Assembly: GCF_014203645.1 (NCBI RefSeq)
Contig: NZ_JACHJL010000036.1
Location: 1 to 34,898, forward strand
Reading direction: 5' to 3'
From: Streptomyces zagrosensis
Lineage (GTDB): Bacteria; Actinomycetota; Actinomycetes; Streptomycetales; Streptomycetaceae
Length of the DNA: 34,898 nt
Part shown: positions 23,359 through 31,828 of the stretch, piece after piece
Position numbering within the stretch: the stretch's first letter is position 1
Layout: each line of letters begins with the position of its first letter
Notes under the pieces: model-generated
What the model was told of the DNA's origin: nothing
Seen by the model: the letters and a program-made list of their open reading frames with translations, nothing else
Databases searched by the model: none
Program-made: the position numbers and the translations under genes

Positions 23359-24011
23359 GGTGTCGGCTCCGGCGTGAGGAGACTTAGGTGCTCGGTGTCG
23401 TTGTGCCGGTCGAGCATCCAGCGGGTCTGACCCAGGCGGTTGTGGTGGTGCTGCCAGCGGGTGATGGAGGCGTGGTTGTGGGTGAAGCCGGCCGGCGAGC
23501 CGATCGGAATGCCGAGCAGCAGGGTGTGTGCGGTGATCACCGTCTCCCCATGGGCCGCGAAGACGATGCGCTTGCCGTGGTTCTCCTCGATGAGCTGGCT
23601 CAGGTTCCTGCTGGCGCGCTTCAGGAATCCGTTCCAGGTGTCGGAGCCAGCGGCCCAGGGGATGTCGGGATGCGCGTGCGGTCCGCCGTTGGCGGCCGTC
23701 TTCACCGCGTCCCAGGGCTTGCCGTCGGCATCGCCGTGGGCCGGGCCGTCGAGACGATCGTCGTGGCGCACTGGGACCTGGAGCGTCCGGGCGATGATCT
23801 CGCCGGTCTGGACGAGGCGGATCCGTGGGCCGGTGTAGACGACGTCGAAGGGCTTCTTCAGGTGTTCGGTAGCCAGACGGCGCGCGGCCTGTTCGGCTTG
23901 GGCGTACCCGAGGTTGGTCAGGCCGGTGCAGGTACGAGGGGCCCCGACGAGGCCGTCGGCGTTGCACTGGGCCTGGCCGTGTCGTACGAAGACGAGTTCG
24001 GTGGTGATCAT
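23355..24011 (-). CDS. Histidine phosphatase (phosphoglycerate-mutase superfamily)
   Basis: The 218-aa protein begins TELVFVRHGQAQCN with the phospho-accepting RHG motif (Arg10-His11-Gly12). It continues with TGLTNLGYAQAEQAARRL, VYTGPRIRLVQTGEII, and the second catalytic His in VFAAHGETV near 160. These enzymes remove phosphate from sugars, nucleotides or cofactors. The ATG start at 24011 has GAGGAG upstream and overlaps the previous stop as ATGA; its own stop overlaps the next gene as GTGA. It sits between two phosphotransferase genes, so phosphorylation and dephosphorylation steps are interleaved in the operon. Confidence 0.9.
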   Translation of the reverse strand: MITTELVFVRHGQAQCNADGLVGAPRTCTGLTNLGYAQAEQAARRLATEHLKKPFDVVYTGPRIRLVQTGEIIARTLQVPVRHDDRLDGPAHGDADGKPWDAVKTAANGGPHAHPDIPWAAGSDTWNGFLKRASRNLSQLIEENHGKRIVFAAHGETVITAHTLLLGIPIGSPAGFTHNHASITRWQHHHNRLGQTRWMLDRHNDTEHLSLLTPEPTP

Positions 24012-24769
24012 GAGGCTCCTCGGTGGCTGAAACGGAGGGGCAGGCTGTAGCGGTAGCCGTTGCGGCCGACGTACGGGGCGGTGAGCACGGCGTGCAGGCC
24101 CAGAAAGCTGTCGAGCTGGCCTCGGTCCGTCGTGCCCAGCCGGGCGTCGTGGCGTTGGGCTGCCGCGCTGTACGCGAGCAGGGCAGTGGTGACGGCTTGA
24201 TCCATGAGCGGTCCGTAGGTCAGGTGAAGCGTCGCGATCAGCTTGGCGAGGTCGTAACCCATCGGGGCGAGGGACAGGTCGTCGGTATCGACGGCGACGA
24301 TGTCCTGCGTGCTGGTGACGATGAAGTTCCGCGGGTTGCTGTCCTTGTAGAAGGCCCACGGTCCCTGGGCGGTCGCTTCCAACAGGCCGAACATCGCGTG
24401 CAGGGCTGCCTTGTTCGGCAGGTAGCCCTGCACGTGGCGTCGCTGTAGGGCGAGCTTCCGAAGGCCGAGGTAGTCGTCGAACGTCGTGCCGTCCTGGAAG
24501 TGGTGCGGGGTGTCCAGCGACGCGGAGTGCAGGTCGCTGGCCCAGGCGGCACCGTGGGCGTGGCCCAGCAGTTCCGCCACGCGCGGGAGATCCTCGGGGC
24601 GTACGCAGCGGCCCTCGATCCGCTCGAACGTCAGGCTGTCGGGTCCGACGGTGTAGAGCACCGGCTGACGCAGCGGCTTGGCGTGTTCGTTGATCCACCG
24701 GTAGTGGCGCACAGCCCCCGCCGCGCGCTCCGGTGTCACGTAGTGCTTGGTGAACGGCGGGGCGGTCAT
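24008..24769 (-). CDS. Phosphotransferase-like protein (second copy, K-D-x4-N catalytic loop)
   Basis: The 253-aa protein is a distant member of the APH/kinase-like fold. It has a catalytic-loop-like segment AFYKDSNPRNFIVT, where the usual His of HxDxxxxN is Lys but Asp and Asn remain. AVDTDDLSLAPMGYDLAKLI follows (metal-binding Asp and C-lobe). The ATG start at 24769 overlaps the methyltransferase stop as ATGA, and its own stop overlaps the phosphatase start. It is not closely similar to the first phosphotransferase. It likely phosphorylates a small-molecule intermediate; the substrate is unknown. An inactive kinase-fold binding protein is a less likely option. Confidence 0.75.
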   Translation of the reverse strand: MTAPPFTKHYVTPERAAGAVRHYRWINEHAKPLRQPVLYTVGPDSLTFERIEGRCVRPEDLPRVAELLGHAHGAAWASDLHSASLDTPHHFQDGTTFDDYLGLRKLALQRRHVQGYLPNKAALHAMFGLLEATAQGPWAFYKDSNPRNFIVTSTQDIVAVDTDDLSLAPMGYDLAKLIATLHLTYGPLMDQAVTTALLAYSAAAQRHDARLGTTDRGQLDSFLGLHAVLTAPYVGRNGYRYSLPLRFSHRGAS

Positions 24770-25614
24770 GGCCAGCGCCCTTCGTTCGGTTGGGCGACGA
24801 CGAAAGTGATGCGGGATCGGGTGGTCAGCGGCTGGTCGGGAAGGAATTCGTGCAGGACCGCGGCCAGGGCCCCGGGGTTTCCGTACAGGCCGAGCGCGAG
24901 TTCGTATTTGGGGTTGGTGGCCAGGTACTGCGCTGTGTGGTCGTGGCCGTCGAAGGTGAAGACATGCTCCTCGTCCAGGACGGTGATCACGTCGAGCGAG
25001 GAGGCGGCCAGGTCGGCGAGGTTGCCGCTGTGGGCTGCGATGTAGAGGCTCTCGTGCTGGGCGGCACGCGGATCGAGGCCGGCGGACGCGACCAACTGGT
25101 CCATCTCCTGGTAGCTGTCGAGGCCCTTGGTGACGAGCACCGCCAGACCCCCGGGGGCAAGGACCCTGGCGACCTGTCCGACGACGTCCTTGGGGTGCGG
25201 CGAGTGGTAGAGGCAGAAGGCGGCGACGATGACGTCGCTCGACCCGTCGGGCAGGGGTAGGTCGTGGAAGTCGCCTTCGACGAAGTCCACCGTGCTGTTG
25301 GGCAGGCCTTTGGCACGCTCGCGGGCCTGCGCTAGCAGGGAGGGGGAGGCGTCCAGGCCGACAACGCGCTGCGGCCGGAGCTGGTCGGCGATGACGAGGC
25401 TGCTCGTGCCGCGACCGCAGCCGATGTCGAGCACCACGCCGAGCCGGTCGGGCCGGGCGTGATGGGTCTGCACCAGGCTGACGATCGTCTCGGGCACGGG
25501 GCGGCCGGCGGTCTTGGCGCGCATCAGGGCGCTGGTCCGCCCGAGCAGCCGCGAGGTATGTCCGTAGAGCTCCCGCTGCCGGGCGGGGTCCAGGAACGGG
25601 TTGAGCTCGTTCAT
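24766..25614 (-). CDS. Class I SAM-dependent methyltransferase
   Basis: The 282-aa protein has motif I VVLDIGCGRGTSS near 62, the acidic motif II VVGLDASPS near 82, VEGDFHDLPLPDGSSDVI near 107 and motif post-II FCLYHSPHP. A hydrophobic VLAPGGLAVLV motif III closes the fold. This is the Methyltransf_11/25 type used for C-, N- or O-methylation of small molecules. The ATG at 25614 lies 31 nt after the P-loop kinase stop, and the stop overlaps the next gene. A role in tailoring a nucleoside or sugar is likely from context. Which atom it methylates is not predictable. Confidence 0.9.
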   Translation of the reverse strand: MNELNPFLDPARQRELYGHTSRLLGRTSALMRAKTAGRPVPETIVSLVQTHHARPDRLGVVLDIGCGRGTSSLVIADQLRPQRVVGLDASPSLLAQARERAKGLPNSTVDFVEGDFHDLPLPDGSSDVIVAAFCLYHSPHPKDVVGQVARVLAPGGLAVLVTKGLDSYQEMDQLVASAGLDPRAAQHESLYIAAHSGNLADLAASSLDVITVLDEEHVFTFDGHDHTAQYLATNPKYELALGLYGNPGALAAVLHEFLPDQPLTTRSRITFVVAQPNEGRWP

Positions 25615-25645
25615 GCCGCACCCCCTGACCGGGGGCGCGGGCCGG

Positions 25646-26155
25646 TCAGGACTGCCCGGCGGCCACCTTCCGCAGCCAGCGCCGCGTCTGGCGCCGGTTG
25701 GCCAGCAGCACCACATCCGCGCCGGAGCCGAACTCCTCGATCTTCGCCATCACGCGGGGCCGCATCTTGCGCCGGTACGTGGCGACGTACTTGATCACGC
25801 CCCAGTGGATGCGGTTGTGCACCCCGTTGCCCTTGTGCCCGGCCCCGTGCCGGATCTGCCGGGAGAAGATCCCGTACAGCGCCACCACGGTCGACACGTC
25901 CATGAGGACCACCGTGTCGCAGGCTTCGAGCCGTATCTGCAGTGTCGAGTTGTAGTTGCCGTCGATCACCCACCGCGGCTGCGCGACCAGCTCGCGCTGC
26001 ACGTCGGTGAACTTGTCCACGGGCAACGCGTTCCACTCGTCGTCGTAGAACGCGGCGTCCAGGTGCGTCACCGGGGCATCGAGGATCGTGGCCAGTTCGC
26101 GGGCCACGTGGGATTTGCCGCTGCCTCCGCAGCCGACGATGGCGACCTTCTTCAT
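25646..26155 (-). CDS. P-loop nucleoside/nucleotide-kinase-like protein (AAA/FlaR type)
   Basis: The 169-aa adenylate-kinase-like NTPase has Walker A VGCGGSGKSHVAREL (8-15 core), a LID/NMP-like region with HLDAAFYDDEWNALP near 33, RWVIDGNYNSTL near 62 (typical of topology-modulation/FlaR kinases), VVLMDVSTVVALYG near 85 and an Arg-rich C-terminus. ATG 26155 has GGAG upstream and restores the family length; the longer frame start at 26197 is unneeded. In context it may phosphorylate a nucleoside monophosphate or a modified nucleoside. Housekeeping shikimate/gluconate kinases have a similar fold, so the assignment is general. Confidence 0.82.
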   Translation of the reverse strand: MKKVAIVGCGGSGKSHVARELATILDAPVTHLDAAFYDDEWNALPVDKFTDVQRELVAQPRWVIDGNYNSTLQIRLEACDTVVLMDVSTVVALYGIFSRQIRHGAGHKGNGVHNRIHWGVIKYVATYRRKMRPRVMAKIEEFGSGADVVLLANRRQTRRWLRKVAAGQS

Positions 26156-26251
26156 GGTGCTCCAGCGTAGAGAGGTGCGGGTGTCCGGCGGGGCCATCCT
26201 CCAGGACCCGCCCGGATGATCCAGGCGCCATGGCCTGGGGGGCGGTCGGCA

Positions 26252-27304
26252 TCAGGCTGCTCCCCGCTCCGTCGCGGTGGCCTGGACGAGTCCGTGCAGG
26301 ACAGATTCCAGGGTGCTGACCTGCTTGCTCAGGCCGAACAGGCGCAGGCGGTCCACGCACGCGGCGATCAGGTCGGCGTGCTGCTGGGTGCCGGCGATCT
26401 CGCGGAGGTAGGAGAGGCGTTCGATCACGTCTCGGCCGGAGCGCACGACCAGCTCCCTGGGGACGAACCGGTCGGCGAAGCGGATGTCCGCCGGGGCCAG
26501 CGGCAGGCACCCGGTGAGCACGGCCTCGAAGATGCGCTGGGTCATCTGCCCGACGGCGGCGTACCGCTCGGGCAACATCAGCACCGTGGCCAGAGACCGG
26601 CCGTAGACGCCGGCGGCGGCCTCGAACGGGATCCGGCCCACGAAGCGTACGTGCGGCCAGCGGTCGGTCTTCGTCCACTTCCCAGCGACCAGGTGCTCGA
26701 CACGGGCGGCGGCCGGGGCGAAGAAACGGTCGAAGGACTCGTCGCGGTCGTACTGGTTGCCCACGTAACCGAGCGCCAGGTCCCGCCGTTGTGCCGCAAG
26801 GGCGAGGGGGTCGGCCTGGGTGAGAAGGTCATCGGCGACGGGGAAGAGCAGGGAGCGCGCGCCGTGGGTCGGGGCGAGGGCGGCCTCGCAGACGCGAGTG
26901 TGTGCCGTGCGGCGCCACACGCTCTCAGCCCGCAGGGTGCGGTCCTTGTCCCAGATCACGGTGGGCGTCTGGTGCCGCACGGTGTAGTGGTTGATGAGCT
27001 GGGCCTGGCGGTGCAGATCGCAGGTGTGCCCCTCGCTCCCGCACATGGTGGTGTTGCGGCCGGTGATCGACCAGCGCCACTCCAGGAACAGGACGTCGAT
27101 GCCCGGGAGGCCGTCGTCGAAGGTGTACGCGCTGCCGAGGTCCTCACCTGCTTCGAGGCGGTCGCGGTCGGTCTGCAGGAAGACGATGTCCTGACCGCGG
27201 GCGAGGAGGGCGTCGATGAAGGGGCGGCGGTGGCTGCGGCCTCCGTCCGGGGTATCGGTGACGCCGTTGCCGAGGAAGCCCCAGAAGCTGTATCCGATCT
27301 TCAT
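26252..27304 (-). CDS. Glycosyltransferase-like protein (CgeB/GT-B type)
   Basis: The 350-aa protein starts MKIGYSFWGFLGNG. A central segment is ALGYVGNQYDRDESFDRFF, and the C-terminal half resembles the donor domain of CgeB-type GT-B enzymes (VRFVGRIPFEAA, YGRSLATVLMLPER, then QRIFEAVLTGCLPLAP). A Glu and a Gly in the F-E-A-x3-G segment fit donor binding. ATG 27304 overlaps the carbamoyltransferase stop as ATGA. The enzyme probably transfers a sugar to the pathway's nucleoside or sugar acceptor. Some CgeB-like proteins glycosylate spore-coat components, so the acceptor is only inferred. The gap to the next gene is 96 nt. Confidence 0.72.
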   Translation of the reverse strand: MKIGYSFWGFLGNGVTDTPDGGRSHRRPFIDALLARGQDIVFLQTDRDRLEAGEDLGSAYTFDDGLPGIDVLFLEWRWSITGRNTTMCGSEGHTCDLHRQAQLINHYTVRHQTPTVIWDKDRTLRAESVWRRTAHTRVCEAALAPTHGARSLLFPVADDLLTQADPLALAAQRRDLALGYVGNQYDRDESFDRFFAPAAARVEHLVAGKWTKTDRWPHVRFVGRIPFEAAAGVYGRSLATVLMLPERYAAVGQMTQRIFEAVLTGCLPLAPADIRFADRFVPRELVVRSGRDVIERLSYLREIAGTQQHADLIAACVDRLRLFGLSKQVSTLESVLHGLVQATATERGAA

Positions 27305-29031
27305 TTGGTGATCCATCTCCCTTCGAGGAGTAGGGCGTCGAGTCCGGAGTTGGCCAGGCAGTCCAGGGCCATCTCGGGTGTCCCGCACATCGGCTTGCCC
27401 TTGACGTTGAGGGAGGTGTTGATCAGCACGGGTACGCCGGTCCGACGATCGAAGGCGGTCAGGACCGCGTGCATGAACGGGTTCTGCGACCCGGTGACGG
27501 TCTGCAGGCGGGAGGTGCCGTTGGCGTGCACGATGGTCGGCACACGGTTGTGCGTCTGCTCCGTCACCCCGGAGGCCATGGACATGTACGGGGCCCGCTG
27601 GCCGAGGGTGAAGAACTCGTCGGCACGTTCGGCCAGGACTATCGGTGCGAAGGGCCGGAACGGTTCGCGGAACTTAACGGTGGCGTTCAGCCGCTCGACG
27701 ACGCCGGGCTTCAGCGGGGAGGCGAGGATCGAGCGGTTGCCCAGGGCGCGTGGCCCGGCTTCGACAGCCCCCTGGAACAGGCCGACGATGGTGCCGTGGG
27801 CGAGCTGGTCGGCGAGGAACTCCGCGGTTTCGGTGCCCAGGGTCTTCTGGTGGAGGCCGGGCCAGGGGGTGAGGTCGAGGGGCTGGTTCTCGTAGGAGGG
27901 GCCGAGGTAGCAGGTGCGGGCGATGCCGGCCACCGGACGAGGGTTGCGTCGATCGACGTGCACGGCGAGGGCGGCGCCGATCGCGGTTCCGGCGTCACCG
28001 GGCGCGGGCGGCACGAACACCTCGTCGAAGATGCCGGCCTCGATGATTCTCCCGATGCTCACGCAGTTCGTGGCGACACCGCCCCCCACGCACAGGCGCG
28101 GGGAGCCGCTGAGGACGCGGGCTCGGCGGGCCAGGTGCACCATGACCTGCTCGGTCCGCTCCTGGAGGGCAGCCGCCAGTTCTCGGTGGACGTTTGTGAG
28201 CGGCTCGCTCGAGTGCCGCTCGGGGCAGGTCTCGGCGACGAATCGCCGCGATGTCCTCGGGTATCCCGATGTGAGGGTGCGCGACGGGAAGTAGCCGGGA
28301 TCGATGCGGAAGCCCGTGGCTGTCGTACGAACGGCCCTTGTGAACAGGTGGCGGAAGCGGGCGGGGTCGCCGAGGGCGGCCAGCGCCATGACGGTGCCTT
28401 CTTCGTCGCCCCGCCGCCAACCCAGGTGCTCGGTGACAGCGCCGTACACGTACCCCAAGGAGGCCGGGTCGTTGATCGCTTCCAGAGTCCGGGCGCGGGG
28501 GTGGTGGGTGCCGTGGCCATGACCGATCGTGGTGGTCTGCCGCTCGCCGAGGCTGTCGACCACGAGCACGGCGGCTTCCTCCCAACCGGAGGCGGCGAAG
28601 GCGGTGAGCTGGTGGGCGCGGTGGTGCAGAACCGGTGTGACGTGGGCAGAGGGGAACTGGCTGCCGAGGACACGCAGCCGCCGACGGGTACGCAGGGCCA
28701 CCTTGGCGAACCCGTGGGCGCGGGCAAGGCTCCGGTCGCGCGTCGTCGGCGAGAGCGCCATGCGCAGGGCCGCGGCCGACTCGGCGAGATAGCGGGCGGG
28801 CTGGAAGTTGTAGGCGACGGCGTCCACGTCGGTGGCGCTCAGCTTGGCCTGGTCGAGAAGCCACCCCACGGCGCGGGCCGGGTAGAGCTTGGTGTGCTTC
28901 TGCTCGGAAAGGCGCTCCTCCTCGACGAAGCCGACGAGTTCACCATCCACGAGAAGAGCGGCGGACGAGTCGTGGGTGTACGAGCACAGGCCGAGGACGA
29001 CGGAAGGTGTGCGCTTCATGGCGGCGGTCAC
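27301..29031 (-). CDS. O-carbamoyltransferase (NodU/CmcH/TobZ family)
   Basis: The 576-aa enzyme is full length for the family. The N-terminal Kae1-like domain has GLCSYTHDSSAALLVDG (H20, D21), EEERLSEQKHTK, metal-binding VLHHRAHQ (H136/H137/H140), VVDSLGE near 170 and GGGVATNC. The C-terminal YrdC-like domain has GAVEAGPRALGNRSILASP and FRPFAPIVL. Members make carbamoyl-adenylate from carbamoyl phosphate and ATP and pass the carbamoyl group to a hydroxyl on antibiotics, sugars or hydroxymethylcytosine. I used GTG 29031, which overlaps the thymidylate-synthase-like stop as GTGA like its neighbours; ATG 29019 (572 aa) is an alternative. Adjacent to a possible pyrimidine hydroxymethylase, a carbamoyloxymethyl-pyrimidine is an attractive product (inference). 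Confidence 0.9.
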   Translation of the reverse strand: MTAAMKRTPSVVLGLCSYTHDSSAALLVDGELVGFVEEERLSEQKHTKLYPARAVGWLLDQAKLSATDVDAVAYNFQPARYLAESAAALRMALSPTTRDRSLARAHGFAKVALRTRRRLRVLGSQFPSAHVTPVLHHRAHQLTAFAASGWEEAAVLVVDSLGERQTTTIGHGHGTHHPRARTLEAINDPASLGYVYGAVTEHLGWRRGDEEGTVMALAALGDPARFRHLFTRAVRTTATGFRIDPGYFPSRTLTSGYPRTSRRFVAETCPERHSSEPLTNVHRELAAALQERTEQVMVHLARRARVLSGSPRLCVGGGVATNCVSIGRIIEAGIFDEVFVPPAPGDAGTAIGAALAVHVDRRNPRPVAGIARTCYLGPSYENQPLDLTPWPGLHQKTLGTETAEFLADQLAHGTIVGLFQGAVEAGPRALGNRSILASPLKPGVVERLNATVKFREPFRPFAPIVLAERADEFFTLGQRAPYMSMASGVTEQTHNRVPTIVHANGTSRLQTVTGSQNPFMHAVLTAFDRRTGVPVLINTSLNVKGKPMCGTPEMALDCLANSGLDALLLEGRWITK

Positions 29032-29978
29032 CTTGCCCCGGCCGTCGCGGCACGCTTGGCCGCGCGCCGCTTCAGCTCTCCGTACCAAGCGGTGAGCGCC
29101 TGGCCGAGGGGTCCGTCGATCGTGTCGGCTGCCCGCCATGCCTGCTCGTGCTTGCCGTCCTTCCACAGCCGGTAACTGCGCAACGTCTCGGCCATCGCGT
29201 CCCAGCCGGGGTGACCGGTCACGTCGCGGGCCTGGACCTGGTCGAGCAGGCTGGCGAAGCCCGCCCAGGACGTTCGCAGGTCGGACATGATCGGGCTCGC
29301 CGAGAGCGAGGTCAGCGCGTCGGCCTGCTCCACGTGCTCGTCGTAGATGTGCAGCGAGCCGATGTGCAGGTGGAACTCGCCGAGTTCCGCGTCGAGCCAC
29401 CCGGCGACCAGCTCGTGCAGCACGGTGTAGAAGAACACGTCATACGGCATGCCGATCCACACGTCCTGGCCGCGCATCATGGTCGCCATGTGCAGGCGGC
29501 CGGCGCGCAGGTGGAACCGGAATCCGAGGGTGCAAGGCACGTCCTTGTGCCCGGCGGCGTCCTGGGCCGGGTCGTAGAGTTGGATCAGGGCCCGCCGGGA
29601 GTCGGGGTCCGCCCGGAGGATCTCCACGACGCGGGCCAGTTGGTCCACCTTGCCAGCCCAGTTCCGCATCCTGGGTCCGTACGCCCCCAGGAGGACGCCG
29701 TCGTCGGCGAACTGCCGCAGCCGGCCGTTGTAGTCGAAGATCCACGAGGCGTCGGATCCGGACAGGTGCCAGACCGTCTCGGCGACCGCGAAAGCCGGAT
29801 TCACGATTCGGGCCGGCGGGGCGTAGAGCAGGCGGGCACGCGGCTGGGTAAGCAGCAGGTGCACGTCACGGACTTCGTGGGTGGCCATGCCCCGGGGGCT
29901 GACCTTTTCGCCGGACTTGGCCAGCGTGACAGCGCCGGAGAACAGCTCGGCAATGCTGTCGGCGGTGAGGTGTGTCAT
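29028..29978 (-). CDS. Thymidylate-synthase-fold enzyme, probable cytosine-nucleotide hydroxymethylase/methylase
   Basis: The 316-aa protein has the thymidylate synthase fold: Glu67 in VAETVWHL, catalytic Cys149 in DVPCTLGF, phosphate Arg169 and Asp172 in MRGQDVWIGMPYD, and H-x-Y in SLHIYDEHVEQ. The residue equivalent to E. coli TS Asn177 (LGLPFN) is Asp180 here (IGMPYD). In T4 dCMP hydroxymethylase the Asp at this position selects cytosine over uracil, and a TS Asn-to-Asp change shifts preference to dCMP. So a CMP/dCMP hydroxymethylase like MilA of mildiomycin biosynthesis is more likely than dTMP synthesis. The Ser beside the Arg is Gly, another divergence. ATG 29978 overlaps the GT-B-like stop as ATGA. 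The substrate level (nucleotide or deoxynucleotide) is undetermined. Confidence 0.85.
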   Translation of the reverse strand: MTHLTADSIAELFSGAVTLAKSGEKVSPRGMATHEVRDVHLLLTQPRARLLYAPPARIVNPAFAVAETVWHLSGSDASWIFDYNGRLRQFADDGVLLGAYGPRMRNWAGKVDQLARVVEILRADPDSRRALIQLYDPAQDAAGHKDVPCTLGFRFHLRAGRLHMATMMRGQDVWIGMPYDVFFYTVLHELVAGWLDAELGEFHLHIGSLHIYDEHVEQADALTSLSASPIMSDLRTSWAGFASLLDQVQARDVTGHPGWDAMAETLRSYRLWKDGKHEQAWRAADTIDGPLGQALTAWYGELKRRAAKRAATAGAR

Positions 29979-31828
29979 CGGACGGATGCTCCTTCGTCCT
30001 GGGGCGACGCAACGGCGCCCGCATCTTGGTGGGTGGAATCGCCGGCCCTTGCCCTTGGGGCGGATGTGGCGCGGTCGGTGATGAGGCGAGCGATCCGAGT
30101 CGCGCTGTCGCCGCGCCACCGGCACACCACGTCCAGGGCCGCCTGCGGGATCGGCGTACGTGCCTCGCGCACTTCGGAAAGCGCTTCGGCGACGCCACTG
30201 GTGTCATCGCACCGGGTCGCGAGACCGTGACCGGCCAGGCCCAAGGTGCGTTCGCCCGGCGGGCCGATTTCGAGCACCGGGACGCCGAGCAGCGCGGCTT
30301 CGATCCCGCACGTCGAGTACGCGCTCGCCAGGGCGTCAGCGCCAGCGAGGCAGCCTCGTGCTCCGATCCGGGAATCGGCCACGGCCACGAGCGGTCCGCC
30401 ACCCCGCTTCACCAGAGAGGCGAAGGCATCGGCTCCCTGCGCCGGGTGTGGAGCGATGACGAGACCCCAGTCGCCGTCCGCCTTGCCGAGCCCGTCCAAG
30501 AGGAGGTCCGCGTGGGACGCCAGGTGATCGGGGCTGAACGGCTGGCAGGCCCACACTGCGATCCGGGCGGGCACGCGGCGGCCACCCGCAGCCAGCAGCT
30601 TCTCCAGATAGCGCCGCTGCGCCTGGCGGCCCAAGCCAGCGAGTACGTCGAAGCGGGGCTGTCCGAGCACGTGTACCTCGGCCTCGGGGTGACGCACCCA
30701 CGCTCGGCTCAGAGCGAGGTCACGGTCGCCCATGACGATGATGTCGCGGCTGTGCAGGGCCGGCCAGGCGATCGATTCCGCCGTCCACGCCCCGTGCTGG
30801 ACGTGAACCGAATTCGCGCCGTGTCGCTCGGCGGCGTGAGCGGCCAGCACGCCCAGAGGACTGGTGTCGTTACTCAGGAGGACGGTGTGCGGCCTGGTAG
30901 TCGGCAGCATGTCGTCGAGCCAGCTCTCCGCCCGCACCAGGGTCCGCCACGACGGCTGGGTGCAGCCCCCACTGGTTTCGAGCAGCACGGACAAGAGCCA
31001 TACAAGCCGGGCGAGTTGAACACCGTGGCCGTTTATGTTGACTGCGTGCTCGTCGTCGGGCAGGTGTAGGCCCTCGGCAGTGCCGGAGAGGGCGAAGAGG
31101 TCACTCGGCGCCGAGCGCAGCTCGATGCCCGTAACCGATCCCGGGCTGCACCGCTCTGCGGGGTCGGTGGCCAGATCGAGGAGGAGACTCTTCTGCCCGT
31201 CGCGTGCCAGTTCAGTGAGAACCGGCATCAGCGTGGCAGCGTGCCGGGAGGTCCAGGACAGTGCCAGAACGTCCTGTCGTCCGAGATTCGAGGGGAGCGA
31301 ACTCGGCTCCGTGTTCGCCGTACTTGTCCGGGCGCGGTTGCGTAGCTGGGCGGAGCGGGTCGGGTTGTGCGGTGCCGCAGCCCCGAGCAGGTACGCGATG
31401 CCGGACCAGGTCACGGTGTAGGCCAGGTACTCACGCGAGCTGCTCGAACGCAGTCCGACGAGTCCCTCGTACGGGGCTAGGACCAAGGGCCCCGGCGCCG
31501 AGGCGAACGGCGCCCATGCGTTCAGGGCCAGGAGCTTGCGCACGATCTCGGCGACGAAGCGCCGCACAGGAACGTGCTGGACGTGGAGCCAGCCGGCTCC
31601 GCCCGGAGTGGAGGCCAGCGAGGCCCCGTAGTTGTCGAGGGCCGCCATGGCGTCCTCAACGCAGGCGCGCAGTTCCTGCCGGTCGACGGCCGTGGCTTCC
31701 AGTTCAGTGGTGTGGACGTGGTCGGTTCTCGCGTGCGCCAGGGCGCCGCTTCCGACGAGAGCCCATGTCGGCTTCCCGGCGGTTGCGGTGCGGACCAGGC
31801 CCAGACCACCAGTCGTGCGGGGACTCAT
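29975..31828 (-). CDS. GT-B-like / CDP-glycerol-transferase-like protein
   Basis: The 617-aa protein has no motif I can assign in its N-terminal 300 residues. The C-terminal half looks like a UDP-/CDP-donor GT-B fold: TVLLSNDTSPLG, VHVQHGAWTAES, VMGDRDLALSRAWV, HVLGQPRFDVL, IAPHPAQGADA, DALASAYSTCGIEAALLGVPVLEIGP. This order (QHG, a G-x-P/R block, HP, then S-T-x-G/E-A) matches capsule/teichoic-acid-type glycosyl- or glycerophosphotransferases and related lipid-sugar synthases. ATG 31828 overlaps the HAD stop as ATGA. It may attach a sugar or polyol phosphate in the pathway. The N-terminal half suggests a second, unrecognised domain or a species-specific extension. Confidence 0.65.
   Translation of the reverse strand: MSPRTTGGLGLVRTATAGKPTWALVGSGALAHARTDHVHTTELEATAVDRQELRACVEDAMAALDNYGASLASTPGGAGWLHVQHVPVRRFVAEIVRKLLALNAWAPFASAPGPLVLAPYEGLVGLRSSSSREYLAYTVTWSGIAYLLGAAAPHNPTRSAQLRNRARTSTANTEPSSLPSNLGRQDVLALSWTSRHAATLMPVLTELARDGQKSLLLDLATDPAERCSPGSVTGIELRSAPSDLFALSGTAEGLHLPDDEHAVNINGHGVQLARLVWLLSVLLETSGGCTQPSWRTLVRAESWLDDMLPTTRPHTVLLSNDTSPLGVLAAHAAERHGANSVHVQHGAWTAESIAWPALHSRDIIVMGDRDLALSRAWVRHPEAEVHVLGQPRFDVLAGLGRQAQRRYLEKLLAAGGRRVPARIAVWACQPFSPDHLASHADLLLDGLGKADGDWGLVIAPHPAQGADAFASLVKRGGGPLVAVADSRIGARGCLAGADALASAYSTCGIEAALLGVPVLEIGPPGERTLGLAGHGLATRCDDTSGVAEALSEVREARTPIPQAALDVVCRWRGDSATRIARLITDRATSAPRARAGDSTHQDAGAVASPQDEGASVR

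Noticed and set aside
22522..23967. 481-aa minus frame that would fuse extra N-terminal sequence to the first phosphotransferase
   Set aside because: The N-terminal 200 residues are an Arg/Pro/His-rich shadow of the histidine phosphatase gene. GTG 23358 with the GTGA overlap is the better start.
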